Shown here in pieces: positions 1 to 7,743 of a DNA stretch of 64,000 nt. The stretch's first letter is position 1; each line of letters starts with the position of its first letter. Below the pieces are notes generated by a model. That model was not told the DNA's origin. It did not search any database and worked only from the letters and a program-made list of their open reading frames with translations. The translations under genes and the position numbers were made by a program. The stretch is from Bacillota bacterium (GTDB lineage: Bacteria; Bacillota; Clostridia; Acetivibrionales; DSM-1351): NCBI GenBank assembly GCA_023393115.1, contig JAEWMS010000045.1, positions 1 through 64,000 on the forward strand, read 5' to 3'.

Positions 1-132
1 ATGCTTTCATAATTTTTTAAGCAGCCAAAAGGGTGCTCTATTTGTCATGCAGTTTTCAATGTACAATTTTATTTAAAAATAATATACTTTTTACTTATTC
101 TCTATTGACTTCATATAGTTAGTCTCATTTAC

Positions 133-162
133 AGTATACTGTACATCGTACACTATTGTCAA
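133..162 (-). promoter_or_regulatory. Leftward promoter with embedded palindromic operator
   Basis: On the minus strand a consensus -35 (TTGACA, 157-162) and a -10 (TATACT, 133-138) are separated by 18 bases. The spacer and -10 are overlaid by two inverted repeats: CAGTATACTG (132-141) and TGTAC-ATC-GTACA (140-152). A repressor bound there would block RNA polymerase. The regulated gene must lie to the left of the window. The remaining bases of 1-324 hold only A+T-rich DNA and the terminator at 249-285. Confidence 0.6.
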
Positions 163-248
163 TATCATAATATTAGCTATTCCCGAATATAGGAATTTTA
201 CCCCTATATCAAACAAATAAATTCCTATATTCTAAAAAAAGCTGAAAA

Positions 249-285
249 AACCGACCTCCCAATCGTTAGATTTTGGGGGTCGGTT
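249..285 (-). terminator. Rho-independent terminator
   Basis: Read on the minus strand, a G+C-rich stem (AACCGACC paired with GGTCGGTT, extended by CCC/GGG pairs) is followed by a run of T. It lies 40 bases past the stop of the surface-protein gene and ends that transcript. Confidence 0.8.
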
Positions 286-324
286 CAGCAATAGCTGTCT
301 CTCCAGCTTTTTAAAACAGGATTT

Positions 325-1071
325 CTATCTTACAGCAGGTTTTCTCCTTCTAAGAAGTAATACTGCTCCGCCAAGAATTACAATAGCACCTGCTGCACTG
401 ATTTTAATTAACAGAGTGGAATTGTTTTTTTCAGTAACGTTTTCCGGAACTGCTGCAGTAGTGGTGAATCTTTGTTCATCCTCCTGTTCGCTTGTGGTTC
501 TGTATACCAGTCCATCCTCCGCTGCACCTGCAGCAGCTTCATTCTCTACACCACTCTTAACATCTTCCGCATTGTAAATTTCAGCATTTATCTCAGGCTC
601 TACTGCTGCATTACCCTGTGCTGCCACATCTGGAGCCGGCTCGGGTGTGCCCATTGGACTCATGGTAATCACTTTCTGGCCGTCTACAACCTTTACCTGG
701 TCTTTGCCGAGTATATCATACATATATTCAGAGTTTTCATCATTTAAGGGCATAATTCCGATTTCAACATATGTGTCAAAGGGAGCTGTATGTGTTATAG
801 TTATTCCTTTTGCCTCTATTTCCTTCAGATGCTCGATAATTAAGTATTTATCAATTTCACTTTGCTTTTTAATCATTTCTTGGTTTATAACTGCAGGACT
901 TGATACCGCTTCATCCGGCGAGCCTGCTCCCATTGTAATACCTACCCCCCCGCCGCCAGCAGTATCCTCTGGCCGTCCCTTTTCTGTAACTGCTGCATTT
1001 ACAGCTGCTGCCGAAAATATTGATATACACACACTTAGCATAAAAGCTTTTGCTAATTTCGATTTTAACAT
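325..1071 (-). CDS. Secreted, C-terminally membrane-anchored protein of unknown function
   Basis: I do not recognise a family. The ATG at 1071 is preferred because GGAGG lies eight bases upstream; five further in-frame codons precede it. The N-terminus is a typical signal peptide (KSKLAKAF, a hydrophobic stretch, then AVNAA). The middle is acidic and low in complexity, rich in Ala, Glu and Asn. The C-terminus has one hydrophobic helix followed by RRRK, giving an outside-facing single-span protein without an obvious LPxTG motif. It follows the ECF sigma factor/DUF4367 pair on the same strand by about 80 bases, so it may be co-transcribed with them or be their target; this is inference. Confidence 0.6.
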   Translation of the reverse strand: MLKSKLAKAFMLSVCISIFSAAAVNAAVTEKGRPEDTAGGGGVGITMGAGSPDEAVSSPAVINQEMIKKQSEIDKYLIIEHLKEIEAKGITITHTAPFDTYVEIGIMPLNDENSEYMYDILGKDQVKVVDGQKVITMSPMGTPEPAPDVAAQGNAAVEPEINAEIYNAEDVKSGVENEAAAGAAEDGLVYRTTSEQEDEQRFTTTAAVPENVTEKNNSTLLIKISAAGAIVILGGAVLLLRRRKPAVR

Positions 1072-1150
1072 AAATAATTCCTCCATTATACATTTAGATA
1101 TTTTAGTTTAGTTTCTTAGTGTGATATTAGCTATTAATTGTATATAACTT

Positions 1151-1885
1151 CTACTTCATATTTCCGGCCACCTTAAGGGCCATGTCTTCACTGATTTGTC
1201 CTGCAACAGAGTAATACCTTCCATTCCTTAACCAATGAACCTCAGTAAATTGGCTATACATGCCACCCTCTTCGGTAACGATTTCGGTTTTCAGATGTCC
1301 GGAAATACCGTTTATGTTCACTGTTTTATACCCGGAATAATCAATCTGAGGTTTTGTCTTTTCCTCAATAATCTGAAAAGAAGCTATATGGGATGCATAG
1401 TTGAACACTACTCTGACAGCAGCATTATTATCTGTCACCATACCGCTTGACGAAGTCATTTCGAACCCGTCAGGTATGAATTCCGGAATAAGCAGCCCTG
1501 CCCCAAAGGCTTTTTTTGCTTCATCGGCTGAAGTATATTCTACAGACTTTGCATCCTCGGCTTTCTGCATTCTGCCTGTATTATCCCGGGGCTGCGTTTC
1601 CAAGCCCTGTGCCGATTCCATCATCAATGTAACTTCCGAATTGTTCTTCGGAGCTACGTTCTGTTCAAGAGTCAGCCACCAATTTGAAAGGTTTACTGCG
1701 GCTATTGCGATAGCAACACAAGCGGCGGGGACTAATACGCCTATTACAGGCTTTAATTTGTTTCGTTTTACATTATTTCGCAGGGCATTATTTTGTTTCA
1801 CATTTCTTAGTGTTTTTTCCTTTAACTCTGAAGTAACAACAATATCCTTCATTATTTCGTCAGAAATACTTCTAAAATTATTCAT
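1151..1885 (-). CDS. DUF4367 membrane protein, probable anti-sigma partner
   Basis: A short cytoplasmic N-terminal segment (about 45 residues, rich in Lys and Asn) is followed by one membrane helix (VIGVLVPAACVAIAIAAV). An outside domain has the DUF4367 pattern: a segment of the type LIPEFIPDGFE and a final HWLRNGRYYSVAG. The start is placed at ATG 1885, five bases after AGGTGG; an in-frame GTG lies three codons further up. The start overlaps the end of the upstream sigma-factor gene by eight bases, so the two are translationally coupled. Single-span proteins coded directly after an ECF sigma factor usually hold it at the membrane. No zinc-binding anti-sigma motif is visible, so the role rests mainly on context. 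Confidence 0.7.
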   Translation of the reverse strand: MNNFRSISDEIMKDIVVTSELKEKTLRNVKQNNALRNNVKRNKLKPVIGVLVPAACVAIAIAAVNLSNWWLTLEQNVAPKNNSEVTLMMESAQGLETQPRDNTGRMQKAEDAKSVEYTSADEAKKAFGAGLLIPEFIPDGFEMTSSSGMVTDNNAAVRVVFNYASHIASFQIIEEKTKPQIDYSGYKTVNINGISGHLKTEIVTEEGGMYSQFTEVHWLRNGRYYSVAGQISEDMALKVAGNMK

Positions 1886-2414
1886 TCTGTCCACCTGATA
1901 TAATCCCTCCGCTCATTTTATTTTTTAGTATTTCTCGTCCTCTATGAAGCCGGCTTCTTACGGTTCCCTCGGCTATATTCAAGGTTCTGCTGATCTCTAC
2001 CGTATCAAATTCGTGATAATAATAGAGAATTATCACCTCTTTATATTTCCGTGGAAGGGAGGTTACTTTATCAAACAGACGTCTGTTCTCATCCTTTTTA
2101 ATAATTTTGCTTTCCACATCAGTATCAGCAGTTTGAGTTCCAACTTCATCGGTAAGTAGAACCCTTTTAAACCAATTGCTTCTCAAAATATCTTTACAGA
2201 CATTGATTGTAATTCTTATTATCCAGGTTTTCTCACTACTTTCTCCTCTAAAACTGCCATATTTTTTATATACCTTGCAAAACACCTCTTGAAATGCATC
2301 CTCGGCCTTCTGTTTATCCTTCAGGTACATGAATGAGGTTCTGAGTACATCATTTCCGTAGGCTTCGATTAATTTTTCGATTTCCTGGTCGATATCTGCT
2401 TTCTTAATGTTCTT
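1878..2414 (-). CDS. ECF-type RNA polymerase sigma factor
   Basis: Sigma region 2 is visible as EAYGNDVLRTSFMYLKDK followed by AEDAFQEVFCKVYKKY. Region 4 is visible as LPRKYKEVIILYYYHEFDTVEISRTLNIAEGTVRSRLHRGRE, a complete helix-turn-helix. A linker without region 3 is typical of the ECF group. The reading frame stays open up to 2504, but neither ATG there (2504, 2477) has a good ribosome site. TTG at 2414 follows AAGGAGG, though with only three or four bases between them, and gives the usual family length. The start is therefore uncertain. The gene is followed by its likely DUF4367 regulator and then by a surface protein. Confidence 0.85.
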   Translation of the reverse strand, partial: KNIKKADIDQEIEKLIEAYGNDVLRTSFMYLKDKQKAEDAFQEVFCKVYKKYGSFRGESSEKTWIIRITINVCKDILRSNWFKRVLLTDEVGTQTADTDVESKIIKKDENRRLFDKVTSLPRKYKEVIILYYYHEFDTVEISRTLNIAEGTVRSRLHRGREILKNKMSGGIISGGQNE

Positions 2415-2516
2415 CAATGGCCTCCTTCCCTGGTAGCTTTCACTTAATAGACGGGATACACTTAATAAACGCTCCATATAAAATCTAAGTCCTAACTTTA
2501 CCATCCTTATGAATAA

Positions 2517-2541
2517 ACTCAGCCGGGTTACCAGGCTGAGT
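2517..2541 (-). terminator. Stem-loop between permease and sigma factor
   Basis: A perfect 8-bp stem (ACTCAGCC/GGCTGAGT) has a 9-base loop and a short T-rich tail on the minus strand. It probably weakly terminates the upstream permease transcript before the sigma-factor gene. Confidence 0.5.
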
Positions 2542-2553
2542 CTATTTTATCGA

Positions 2554-4071
2554 TTAAAGCTTATCTCTATTTTTATCTTTTTCTTTACACTTATTTTTTT
2601 CTTTATCTTCATTTTCCTTCCTTTTTTTATTCCTTTTCTTTATGTCTTCCGTGAGTTCCCGTGAAAATTCTGTAGAAAGGTGAGCCTTCAGCCCTCTTCT
2701 TTCTCCAACATTAATAAACAGCTTATTCTCACGACTGACAAAAACTATCTTTACTGCTATATACAACAGAGCATAGGAAGCGACAATAATTAAGCCTGCA
2801 ATGAGCCCGGAAGCCTGTCCCGGAACAAAGGGCATACTGGCAATAACGGCTATAAGGCCGAACAGTGCCAGCCAGGAGGTTACAGGATATCCCGGCATCT
2901 GGCACTTTCCCTCTGGCGGGCAGCCATATTTTCTTCTAAACCTTATGTGGGTTGCTATTATAACTGCGTAGGTAAAGAGTAAGGCAAACCCGCCGGAACT
3001 AACAAGAAACAGGTATACTCTGGGCAGCAGGAGACCTACACCAAGTCCTACAAGCATTGCAAATCCGGAGAAAAGAATTCCGCGGTAGGGCACATCTTTT
3101 TTATCCCTGAGCCATTTGGGTGCATGTCCCTCTGAAGCAAGAGAACGTATCATTCGTCCAAGCCCGAACATTGCAGCAAGCATTGTAGACAGTATGGCTG
3201 TTATTAAAACAAAATTGATAGAAGTACCTGCCCAGCCTATACCCCACCTGTTCAGAGCAGCCACCAAGGGACTTACATTTTCATTCAAAGTACTTGTAGG
3301 CACAAGAGGCAGCAATACTGCGATAGATACAATATAAGCTCCCACCAGGCTTATTACTGTATATGAAATTGCTTTGGGAACGGTCTTTCTTGGATTGTCA
3401 CTTTCAGGTGCCGCAAGTCCGATTATCTCGAACCCCGCATATGAGGAAATTACTATTAGCATACTTCCGGCCACCCCGCGTATTCCCCGGGGCAGTAAAG
3501 GCTCTCTGACTATTTCTCCGGCTCCTATTCCAGGTATTCCGGGCATTAACCCTATAATTAACAATACCGCAAGAATAATAAAAGAAACTATTGCAAAAAG
3601 TTTTACGGCAGCAAGACTGCTTTCGATTTTGCTGAGCTTGTCGGCCCCAAGCAAATTAAGAAGTGTAACACCAATTATTATGCTGCTTCCCAGAATGGAA
3701 ATGGAAACCCCCGGCATCCATTCGCGGATCAGTATTGACACTGCAGTAGCCTCGCTGGACATTGCCAGTACCATGCCTGTCCAGTATACCCACCCCACGG
3801 TAAATCCTGCCCCCGGGCCAAAAGCCATTGTGGCAAAAGTCCTGAAGGAGCCCGAGTCGGGGTTGGCTACCGTCATTTCAGACAAAGCAAATAAAATAAT
3901 ATAAACTAAAATTCCACCTAAAATATATGAAACAATTATAGCAGGTCCGGCAGCCTCAATGGCTACCGAAGACCCAAGAAAAAATGAACCTCCTATTACT
4001 GTCCCAAGGGCCATCATGGTAAGCTGCCATGGAGACAGTCCTTTATGTGTCTTTTCCATAATATTCTCCAT
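2554..4071 (-). CDS. APC-superfamily amino acid permease
   Basis: This is a 505-residue secondary transporter of the amino acid/polyamine/organocation superfamily. It starts with the family's helix-1 pattern (LTMMALGTVIGGSFFLGSS) and has about twelve hydrophobic helices. The signature segment AGFEIIGLAAPESDNPRKTVP lies after helix 6. It probably imports an amino acid in exchange for protons or another amino acid; the substrate cannot be read from the sequence. The last 35 residues are an unusual cytoplasmic tail made almost entirely of Lys, Glu, Asp, Asn and Arg. ATG 4071 and ATG 4059 are both possible starts; AGAGG lies just before the first. Confidence 0.88.
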   Translation of the reverse strand: MENIMEKTHKGLSPWQLTMMALGTVIGGSFFLGSSVAIEAAGPAIIVSYILGGILVYIILFALSEMTVANPDSGSFRTFATMAFGPGAGFTVGWVYWTGMVLAMSSEATAVSILIREWMPGVSISILGSSIIIGVTLLNLLGADKLSKIESSLAAVKLFAIVSFIILAVLLIIGLMPGIPGIGAGEIVREPLLPRGIRGVAGSMLIVISSYAGFEIIGLAAPESDNPRKTVPKAISYTVISLVGAYIVSIAVLLPLVPTSTLNENVSPLVAALNRWGIGWAGTSINFVLITAILSTMLAAMFGLGRMIRSLASEGHAPKWLRDKKDVPYRGILFSGFAMLVGLGVGLLLPRVYLFLVSSGGFALLFTYAVIIATHIRFRRKYGCPPEGKCQMPGYPVTSWLALFGLIAVIASMPFVPGQASGLIAGLIIVASYALLYIAVKIVFVSRENKLFINVGERRGLKAHLSTEFSRELTEDIKKRNKKRKENEDKEKNKCKEKDKNRDKL

Positions 4072-4173
4072 CTATTCCTCTCACTATGCGGTATTATAAG
4101 AATACACAACCATCGAGCACGTACCGAATGATGTTGTTTAAGAATATTATTCCTAAAAAAACAAAAAAGATTC

Positions 4174-4206
4174 GAATAGGCGGACACTACATATATTCGG
4201 CTATTC
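4174..4206 (-). terminator. Rho-independent terminator after the UvrC-like gene
   Basis: On the minus strand GAATAGCCG pairs with CGCCTATTC with a single mismatch, followed by a T-rich run (TTTTTTGTTTTTTT). It begins three bases after the stop codon of the nuclease gene. Confidence 0.65.
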
Positions 4207-4208
4207 CA

Positions 4209-5303
4209 CTATCTATCCTTTCTTCCATTAATCTTTAATATAAGTTGGGCTATTCTTCTGTAGTTAAGAGTCTCAAGCTTGGAGGAAGGAACATTTGTGC
4301 TAAATATACCATTTTTGCGTTTCTTTAAATACGAAAAAATGATATGTGCTTCATCTATATCCTCCTGACTTAAGGTCCTGTCCATATTACTATAGCTTTT
4401 AAAGCAGTTTACAGACAGCCGTCTAATGGTCTCCTCCAGCATGTCCTCGGTATGCTCAGAAATCAATATTGTTTCTCTCTGCAAAAGCCTGTTACCTTTA
4501 ATAAAAAATAATTTCAGAGCATTATCTCCATACCTCTCTGCAGCTATGATATTCCTTCCGTAGCTTGATATCTTAATTATTTTTTGCTTGTACAATACAT
4601 GCCTTATTCCTCTAAGCTGTTCCCTGAGTGCAGCGGCCTTTTCAAACTCAAGCCTTTCTGCAGAAGACAGCATTTTTTGCTTCAACAGGCGTACCGGCTC
4701 CTGATCCTTTCCCTGAAGCAGAAGGATAATTTTCTGTATCTGGTCATTATATTGAGCCAGAACATCCTTTCCTGTACAGGGGCCGGAGCAGTTGCCCAAC
4801 TGGAGATTAAGACAGCCCGAGGGACTATTTTTAACTGTTCTAGTGTTGCATTTCCGTATTTTAAAGTGATCCTTAATAAACAAAAGGGCATTTTCCAACG
4901 AGCTCTGGCTTGTAAAGGGTCCGAAGTACATAGCCTTATCCTTCCCGGGCTGCGTCACAATTTCAGGAATGGGATAGCTCTTAATTACATCCAGTTTTAT
5001 GTATTTATAATTCAGATAGTTTTTAAGCAGCTTATTATAGGGAGGTCTCAGCTCTCTGATGGTTTCACTTTCCATCAGAAACGCTTCAAGCTCCGTGTCA
5101 ACAGTAACAGTATCAAATGTATCAATCTGCTGAATCATTTCAACTATTCTGGGAGAATGGCTTTTATTACTCTGGAAATATTGAGAAACTCTGGCTTTAA
5201 GGTCTTTTGCCTTACCAACATATATAACCATTCCATATGTATTTTTCATTAAGTATATTCCCGGCTGTCTGGGAAGGTTTTTAACGGCTTCTTTCAGTTC
5301 CAT
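4209..5303 (-). CDS. Short UvrC/Cho-like GIY-YIG nuclease
   Basis: The 364-residue protein matches only the N-terminal half of UvrC. A GIY-YIG domain carries GIY (15-17), YVG (28-30), R38 and a catalytic-type Glu (E78) before RPPYN. A four-cysteine cluster follows (C152, C164, C172, C176) in the UvrC arrangement GCLNLQLGNCSGPC. A UVR-type helix pair lies near residues 209-235 (ERLEFEKAAALREQLRGI). The C-terminal RNase-H-like nuclease and helix-hairpin-helix domains of UvrC are absent. E. coli Cho is a comparable half-size enzyme that makes only the 3' incision at bulky DNA lesions. The domains are intact, so this is a short paralogue rather than a broken uvrC. The gene stands alone, with its own terminator. 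Confidence 0.85.
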   Translation of the reverse strand: MELKEAVKNLPRQPGIYLMKNTYGMVIYVGKAKDLKARVSQYFQSNKSHSPRIVEMIQQIDTFDTVTVDTELEAFLMESETIRELRPPYNKLLKNYLNYKYIKLDVIKSYPIPEIVTQPGKDKAMYFGPFTSQSSLENALLFIKDHFKIRKCNTRTVKNSPSGCLNLQLGNCSGPCTGKDVLAQYNDQIQKIILLLQGKDQEPVRLLKQKMLSSAERLEFEKAAALREQLRGIRHVLYKQKIIKISSYGRNIIAAERYGDNALKLFFIKGNRLLQRETILISEHTEDMLEETIRRLSVNCFKSYSNMDRTLSQEDIDEAHIIFSYLKKRKNGIFSTNVPSSKLETLNYRRIAQLILKINGRKDR

Positions 5304-5414
5304 AATATTCCCTTTTTATTTATATTAATAATTATCCTGTAAAACTAATTATACAATATTATTAATTATGACATATTCTCTATGCAAAAAACTAGAGTCC
5401 AATAATAACTCAAT

Positions 5415-5475
5415 TTGACATTCTTACATATATGTAATATAATTTAAATGACTTAAATTCCTATTATAGTCATTT
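5415..5475 (+). promoter_or_regulatory. Consensus promoter and inverted-repeat operator
   Basis: TTGACA (5415-5420) and TATAAT (5438-5443) are both perfect and are separated by 17 bases. Immediately downstream is an exact 8-bp inverted repeat, AAATGACT (5446-5453) and AGTCATTT (5468-5475), centred near the expected transcription start. It probably drives and autoregulates the TetR gene that begins at 5559. Confidence 0.75.
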
Positions 5476-5558
5476 GTTCATTAGAAAGTGACTGAATCAA
5501 CAATATTGGATTAGCTGGATCTTTAAGTCCAAAATAAAACTTACTTGAGGTGTGAGCT

Positions 5559-6146
5559 ATGCCTGTAATCTTTGACGAAGAAAAAAGAATAAATATAAGG
5601 ATTAGCCTTCTTAAAAACGGCTTTAAACTTATAAAAAAATATGGAATGAAAAAAACCTCTATTGAAGAAATAGCTAAATCCTGCGGTATCGCCAAAGGCA
5701 CCTTTTATAATTTCTTTAGTTCGAAGGAAGAGTTTGTTTCCGAAATTATACAGAATAAAAGGAATGAGTCAAAGGAACATTTCAGGTCCTTGTTGGATAA
5801 AAACGGCTATATGGAAAGAAAGGAAGTAAGACAATATCTTGAACATATGGTTGACCCTGAAAACAACCTGTACTTATACCTAACCGCCGAAGACTTAGCG
5901 GTTTTAGGCGCAAGGTTTCCAAAGGGTATTATTCCAAAGGACGAGGATGTTATGACTACTACTACCCTTCTGTTGGATTGTATAAAAGAAAGAAGTCCTT
6001 CCTGCGATTGGCGTGTATTGGCAAACTATATTAAAATCATGGCTCTTGTCTCTCTTAACAAGGATAAAGTTATTAAAGAGGCTCTGTCTGTTAATCTTTC
6101 CGGCATCCTTGACCTGACAATGGAGGAGATCTATGGTAAGGATTAA
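5559..6146 (+). CDS. TetR/AcrR family transcriptional regulator
   Basis: The N-terminal TetR helix-turn-helix is clear (GMKKTSIEEIAKSCGIAKGTFYNFFSSKEEF, about residues 28-58) and is followed by an all-helical ligand domain with no recognisable ligand signature. At 195 residues it has normal family length. It is transcribed from a consensus promoter with an inverted repeat over the start site, which suggests autorepression. The next gene, coding a membrane protein, begins about 50 bases downstream and is probably in the same transcript, so it is the most likely target. Confidence 0.85.
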   Translation: MPVIFDEEKRINIRISLLKNGFKLIKKYGMKKTSIEEIAKSCGIAKGTFYNFFSSKEEFVSEIIQNKRNESKEHFRSLLDKNGYMERKEVRQYLEHMVDPENNLYLYLTAEDLAVLGARFPKGIIPKDEDVMTTTTLLLDCIKERSPSCDWRVLANYIKIMALVSLNKDKVIKEALSVNLSGILDLTMEEIYGKD

Positions 6147-6194
6147 AGATGTAATTTGCTCCAAATCATTTTTAAACAGAAAGAGGTGTTCAAA

Positions 6195-6905
6195 TTGTTT
6201 GAAAAGTTAAGAAAAAAGAAGTTTTATTTTTTTTGCATTTTAGCTGCAATCAGTGCTGCAATAATTGCAGCCTCTGACTATCTTCTGGAATACACAGGTA
6301 GTGCAGCCGAAGGTCTCACCTTTATTGATCCCATCTGGGCTGATATGGCCTCCTGGAGATTTCCGCTTTCCCTGAATCTGTGCGCTTTTTTCATACCATT
6401 TTATCTTCTTGGCTTCTGGTCGATCAGGAGGCTGCTGTCGGTTACTCATCCCCGGCTGGCCAATATTTACTTCGGAACGGTTTCCTATGGTGTTATAATG
6501 GGTGCTTCTTTTGTACATAGTGTTCTATGCTACTTCCCTATAATTTATCAAAAGTTGTGCATTGAAGGACAGCAACTCCTTGCCGAAGATGTAATTAACA
6601 ACATAATGGGCGCAATCATGCCTGTATTCGTAGTTCATTACATACTGTCCTGGGTCATACCTCAGGTAATTCTCTTTATCTTGATAGTACGGGGAAAAAC
6701 TATCTTCAGCCGGTGGACAGCAATACTGAATCCATTTCTCTTCCTCATTTTCGGCCTGGTTCTATCATTAATAGCGCCCTCTGTACTCCAGCCTGTTTAC
6801 GTCGGTATAATAAATAAGGGCAATACAGCTTTGTTTATATTAGCTGCAGTTTATGAATATAAGGGAGTAAAAAAGGTGGAGGATATACATAGTACGCAAA
6901 TTTAA
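6195..6905 (+). CDS. Multi-spanning membrane protein of unknown function
   Basis: I recognise no characterised family. The reading frame is open from 6156, but TTG at 6195 is preferred because AGAGGTG lies six bases upstream. The product has about 236 residues with roughly seven hydrophobic segments. The first, next to a KLRKKKFYFF positive patch, begins at residue 10. It contains His residues in or near membrane segments (VTHP, FVHSVLCY, VVHYILSW) but no motif that I can link to transport or catalysis. It is coded directly after a TetR regulator, so its expression is probably induced by that regulator's ligand. Confidence 0.6.
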   Translation: MFEKLRKKKFYFFCILAAISAAIIAASDYLLEYTGSAAEGLTFIDPIWADMASWRFPLSLNLCAFFIPFYLLGFWSIRRLLSVTHPRLANIYFGTVSYGVIMGASFVHSVLCYFPIIYQKLCIEGQQLLAEDVINNIMGAIMPVFVVHYILSWVIPQVILFILIVRGKTIFSRWTAILNPFLFLIFGLVLSLIAPSVLQPVYVGIINKGNTALFILAAVYEYKGVKKVEDIHSTQI

Positions 6906-6928
6906 TATGCCGTGTAAAAACATAATAT

Positions 6929-7684
6929 TTATAAAATGTTGAACAGCTTTTTTATTGCATCTCTGTTGGCACGTCCGATGGAACGTACAAGTGGTACGTT
7001 CCTGGGACATACCTTTTCACAGACCAATGCCTTTCCGCATTTCGATAAACCATCGTCTCCCATGATGGCTTCCAGCCTTTTTTTCCTGTTTTTTCTTCCA
7101 GCAGGGTGGATACTCAGTTTGACCACCTGAGCAATGGCTGAGGGCCCTAAATATGCTTTGTTGGTACCATCTGTCCTTGGACAGGCATCGTAACAACTTC
7201 CACAGTTTATGCACTTAGCATAGGAATACATTTCAAGTTGTTCATTCGGTGCATATATTAAAGGCGGACCAAAAAAATCATTAATTTCCACCCAGTTTTT
7301 CACACTGTAAAGAGATTGAAAAATTCTATCCCTGTTTACAGTTAAATCTCTAATTACAGGAAATTTCTCAAGGGGCTCTATGATAATCGGATTACTCTCT
7401 GTAGAAACAGGTAAGTTGTTCAATAATGCCGAACAGGACATGGTAGGCTTTCCGTTCACTCTCACAGTGCAAGTACCGCATATTTCTTCTTTACAGTTAC
7501 ACTCGTGATGAACAGGGGTAGTCTTCTTACCCTCGCTCGTTATAGGCTCATTAGATATATTCTGAAGTAAAGAAAGAAGAGTATCGTTTTGATTATATTC
7601 AAGTGAAAAGTTTTCCCAATATGGCTTATCATCAGGTGAATTCTGACGTCTTACTCTTAAATAAATTATTTTTTGAACTGACAT
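6929..7684 (-). CDS. frdB: Fumarate reductase/succinate dehydrogenase iron-sulfur subunit
   Basis: This is the electron-transfer subunit of a membrane fumarate reductase or succinate dehydrogenase. All cluster ligands are present. The [2Fe-2S] set is C64, C69, C72 and C84 in the ferredoxin-like N-terminal domain. The two bacterial ferredoxin-type sets are C158-x2-C161-x2-C164-x3-C168-P and C216-x5-C222-x3-C226-P. At 251 residues the length is normal. It is the last gene of a four-gene operon (tetR, cytochrome b, flavoprotein, iron-sulfur) and follows the flavoprotein gene after about 60 bases. It would pass electrons between the membrane subunit and FAD. It appears fully functional, in contrast to the altered cofactor sites of its two partners. 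Confidence 0.92.
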   Translation of the reverse strand: MSVQKIIYLRVRRQNSPDDKPYWENFSLEYNQNDTLLSLLQNISNEPITSEGKKTTPVHHECNCKEEICGTCTVRVNGKPTMSCSALLNNLPVSTESNPIIIEPLEKFPVIRDLTVNRDRIFQSLYSVKNWVEINDFFGPPLIYAPNEQLEMYSYAKCINCGSCYDACPRTDGTNKAYLGPSAIAQVVKLSIHPAGRKNRKKRLEAIMGDDGLSKCGKALVCEKVCPRNVPLVRSIGRANRDAIKKLFNIL

Positions 7685-7743
7685 TTCGTTCTCCTTTCGC
7701 TGAAATTAATCAGAAATCAAGTTACCAAATACTTGTTATGTAC

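Noticed and set aside
647..1111. 154-codon frame on the plus strand over the surface-protein gene
   Set aside because: It is a shadow frame without a ribosome site. The minus-strand frame has a signal peptide, anchor and terminator.
4209..5303. Pseudogene of uvrC
   Set aside because: All motifs of the N-terminal half are intact and the gene has its own terminator. A Cho-like short paralogue fits better.
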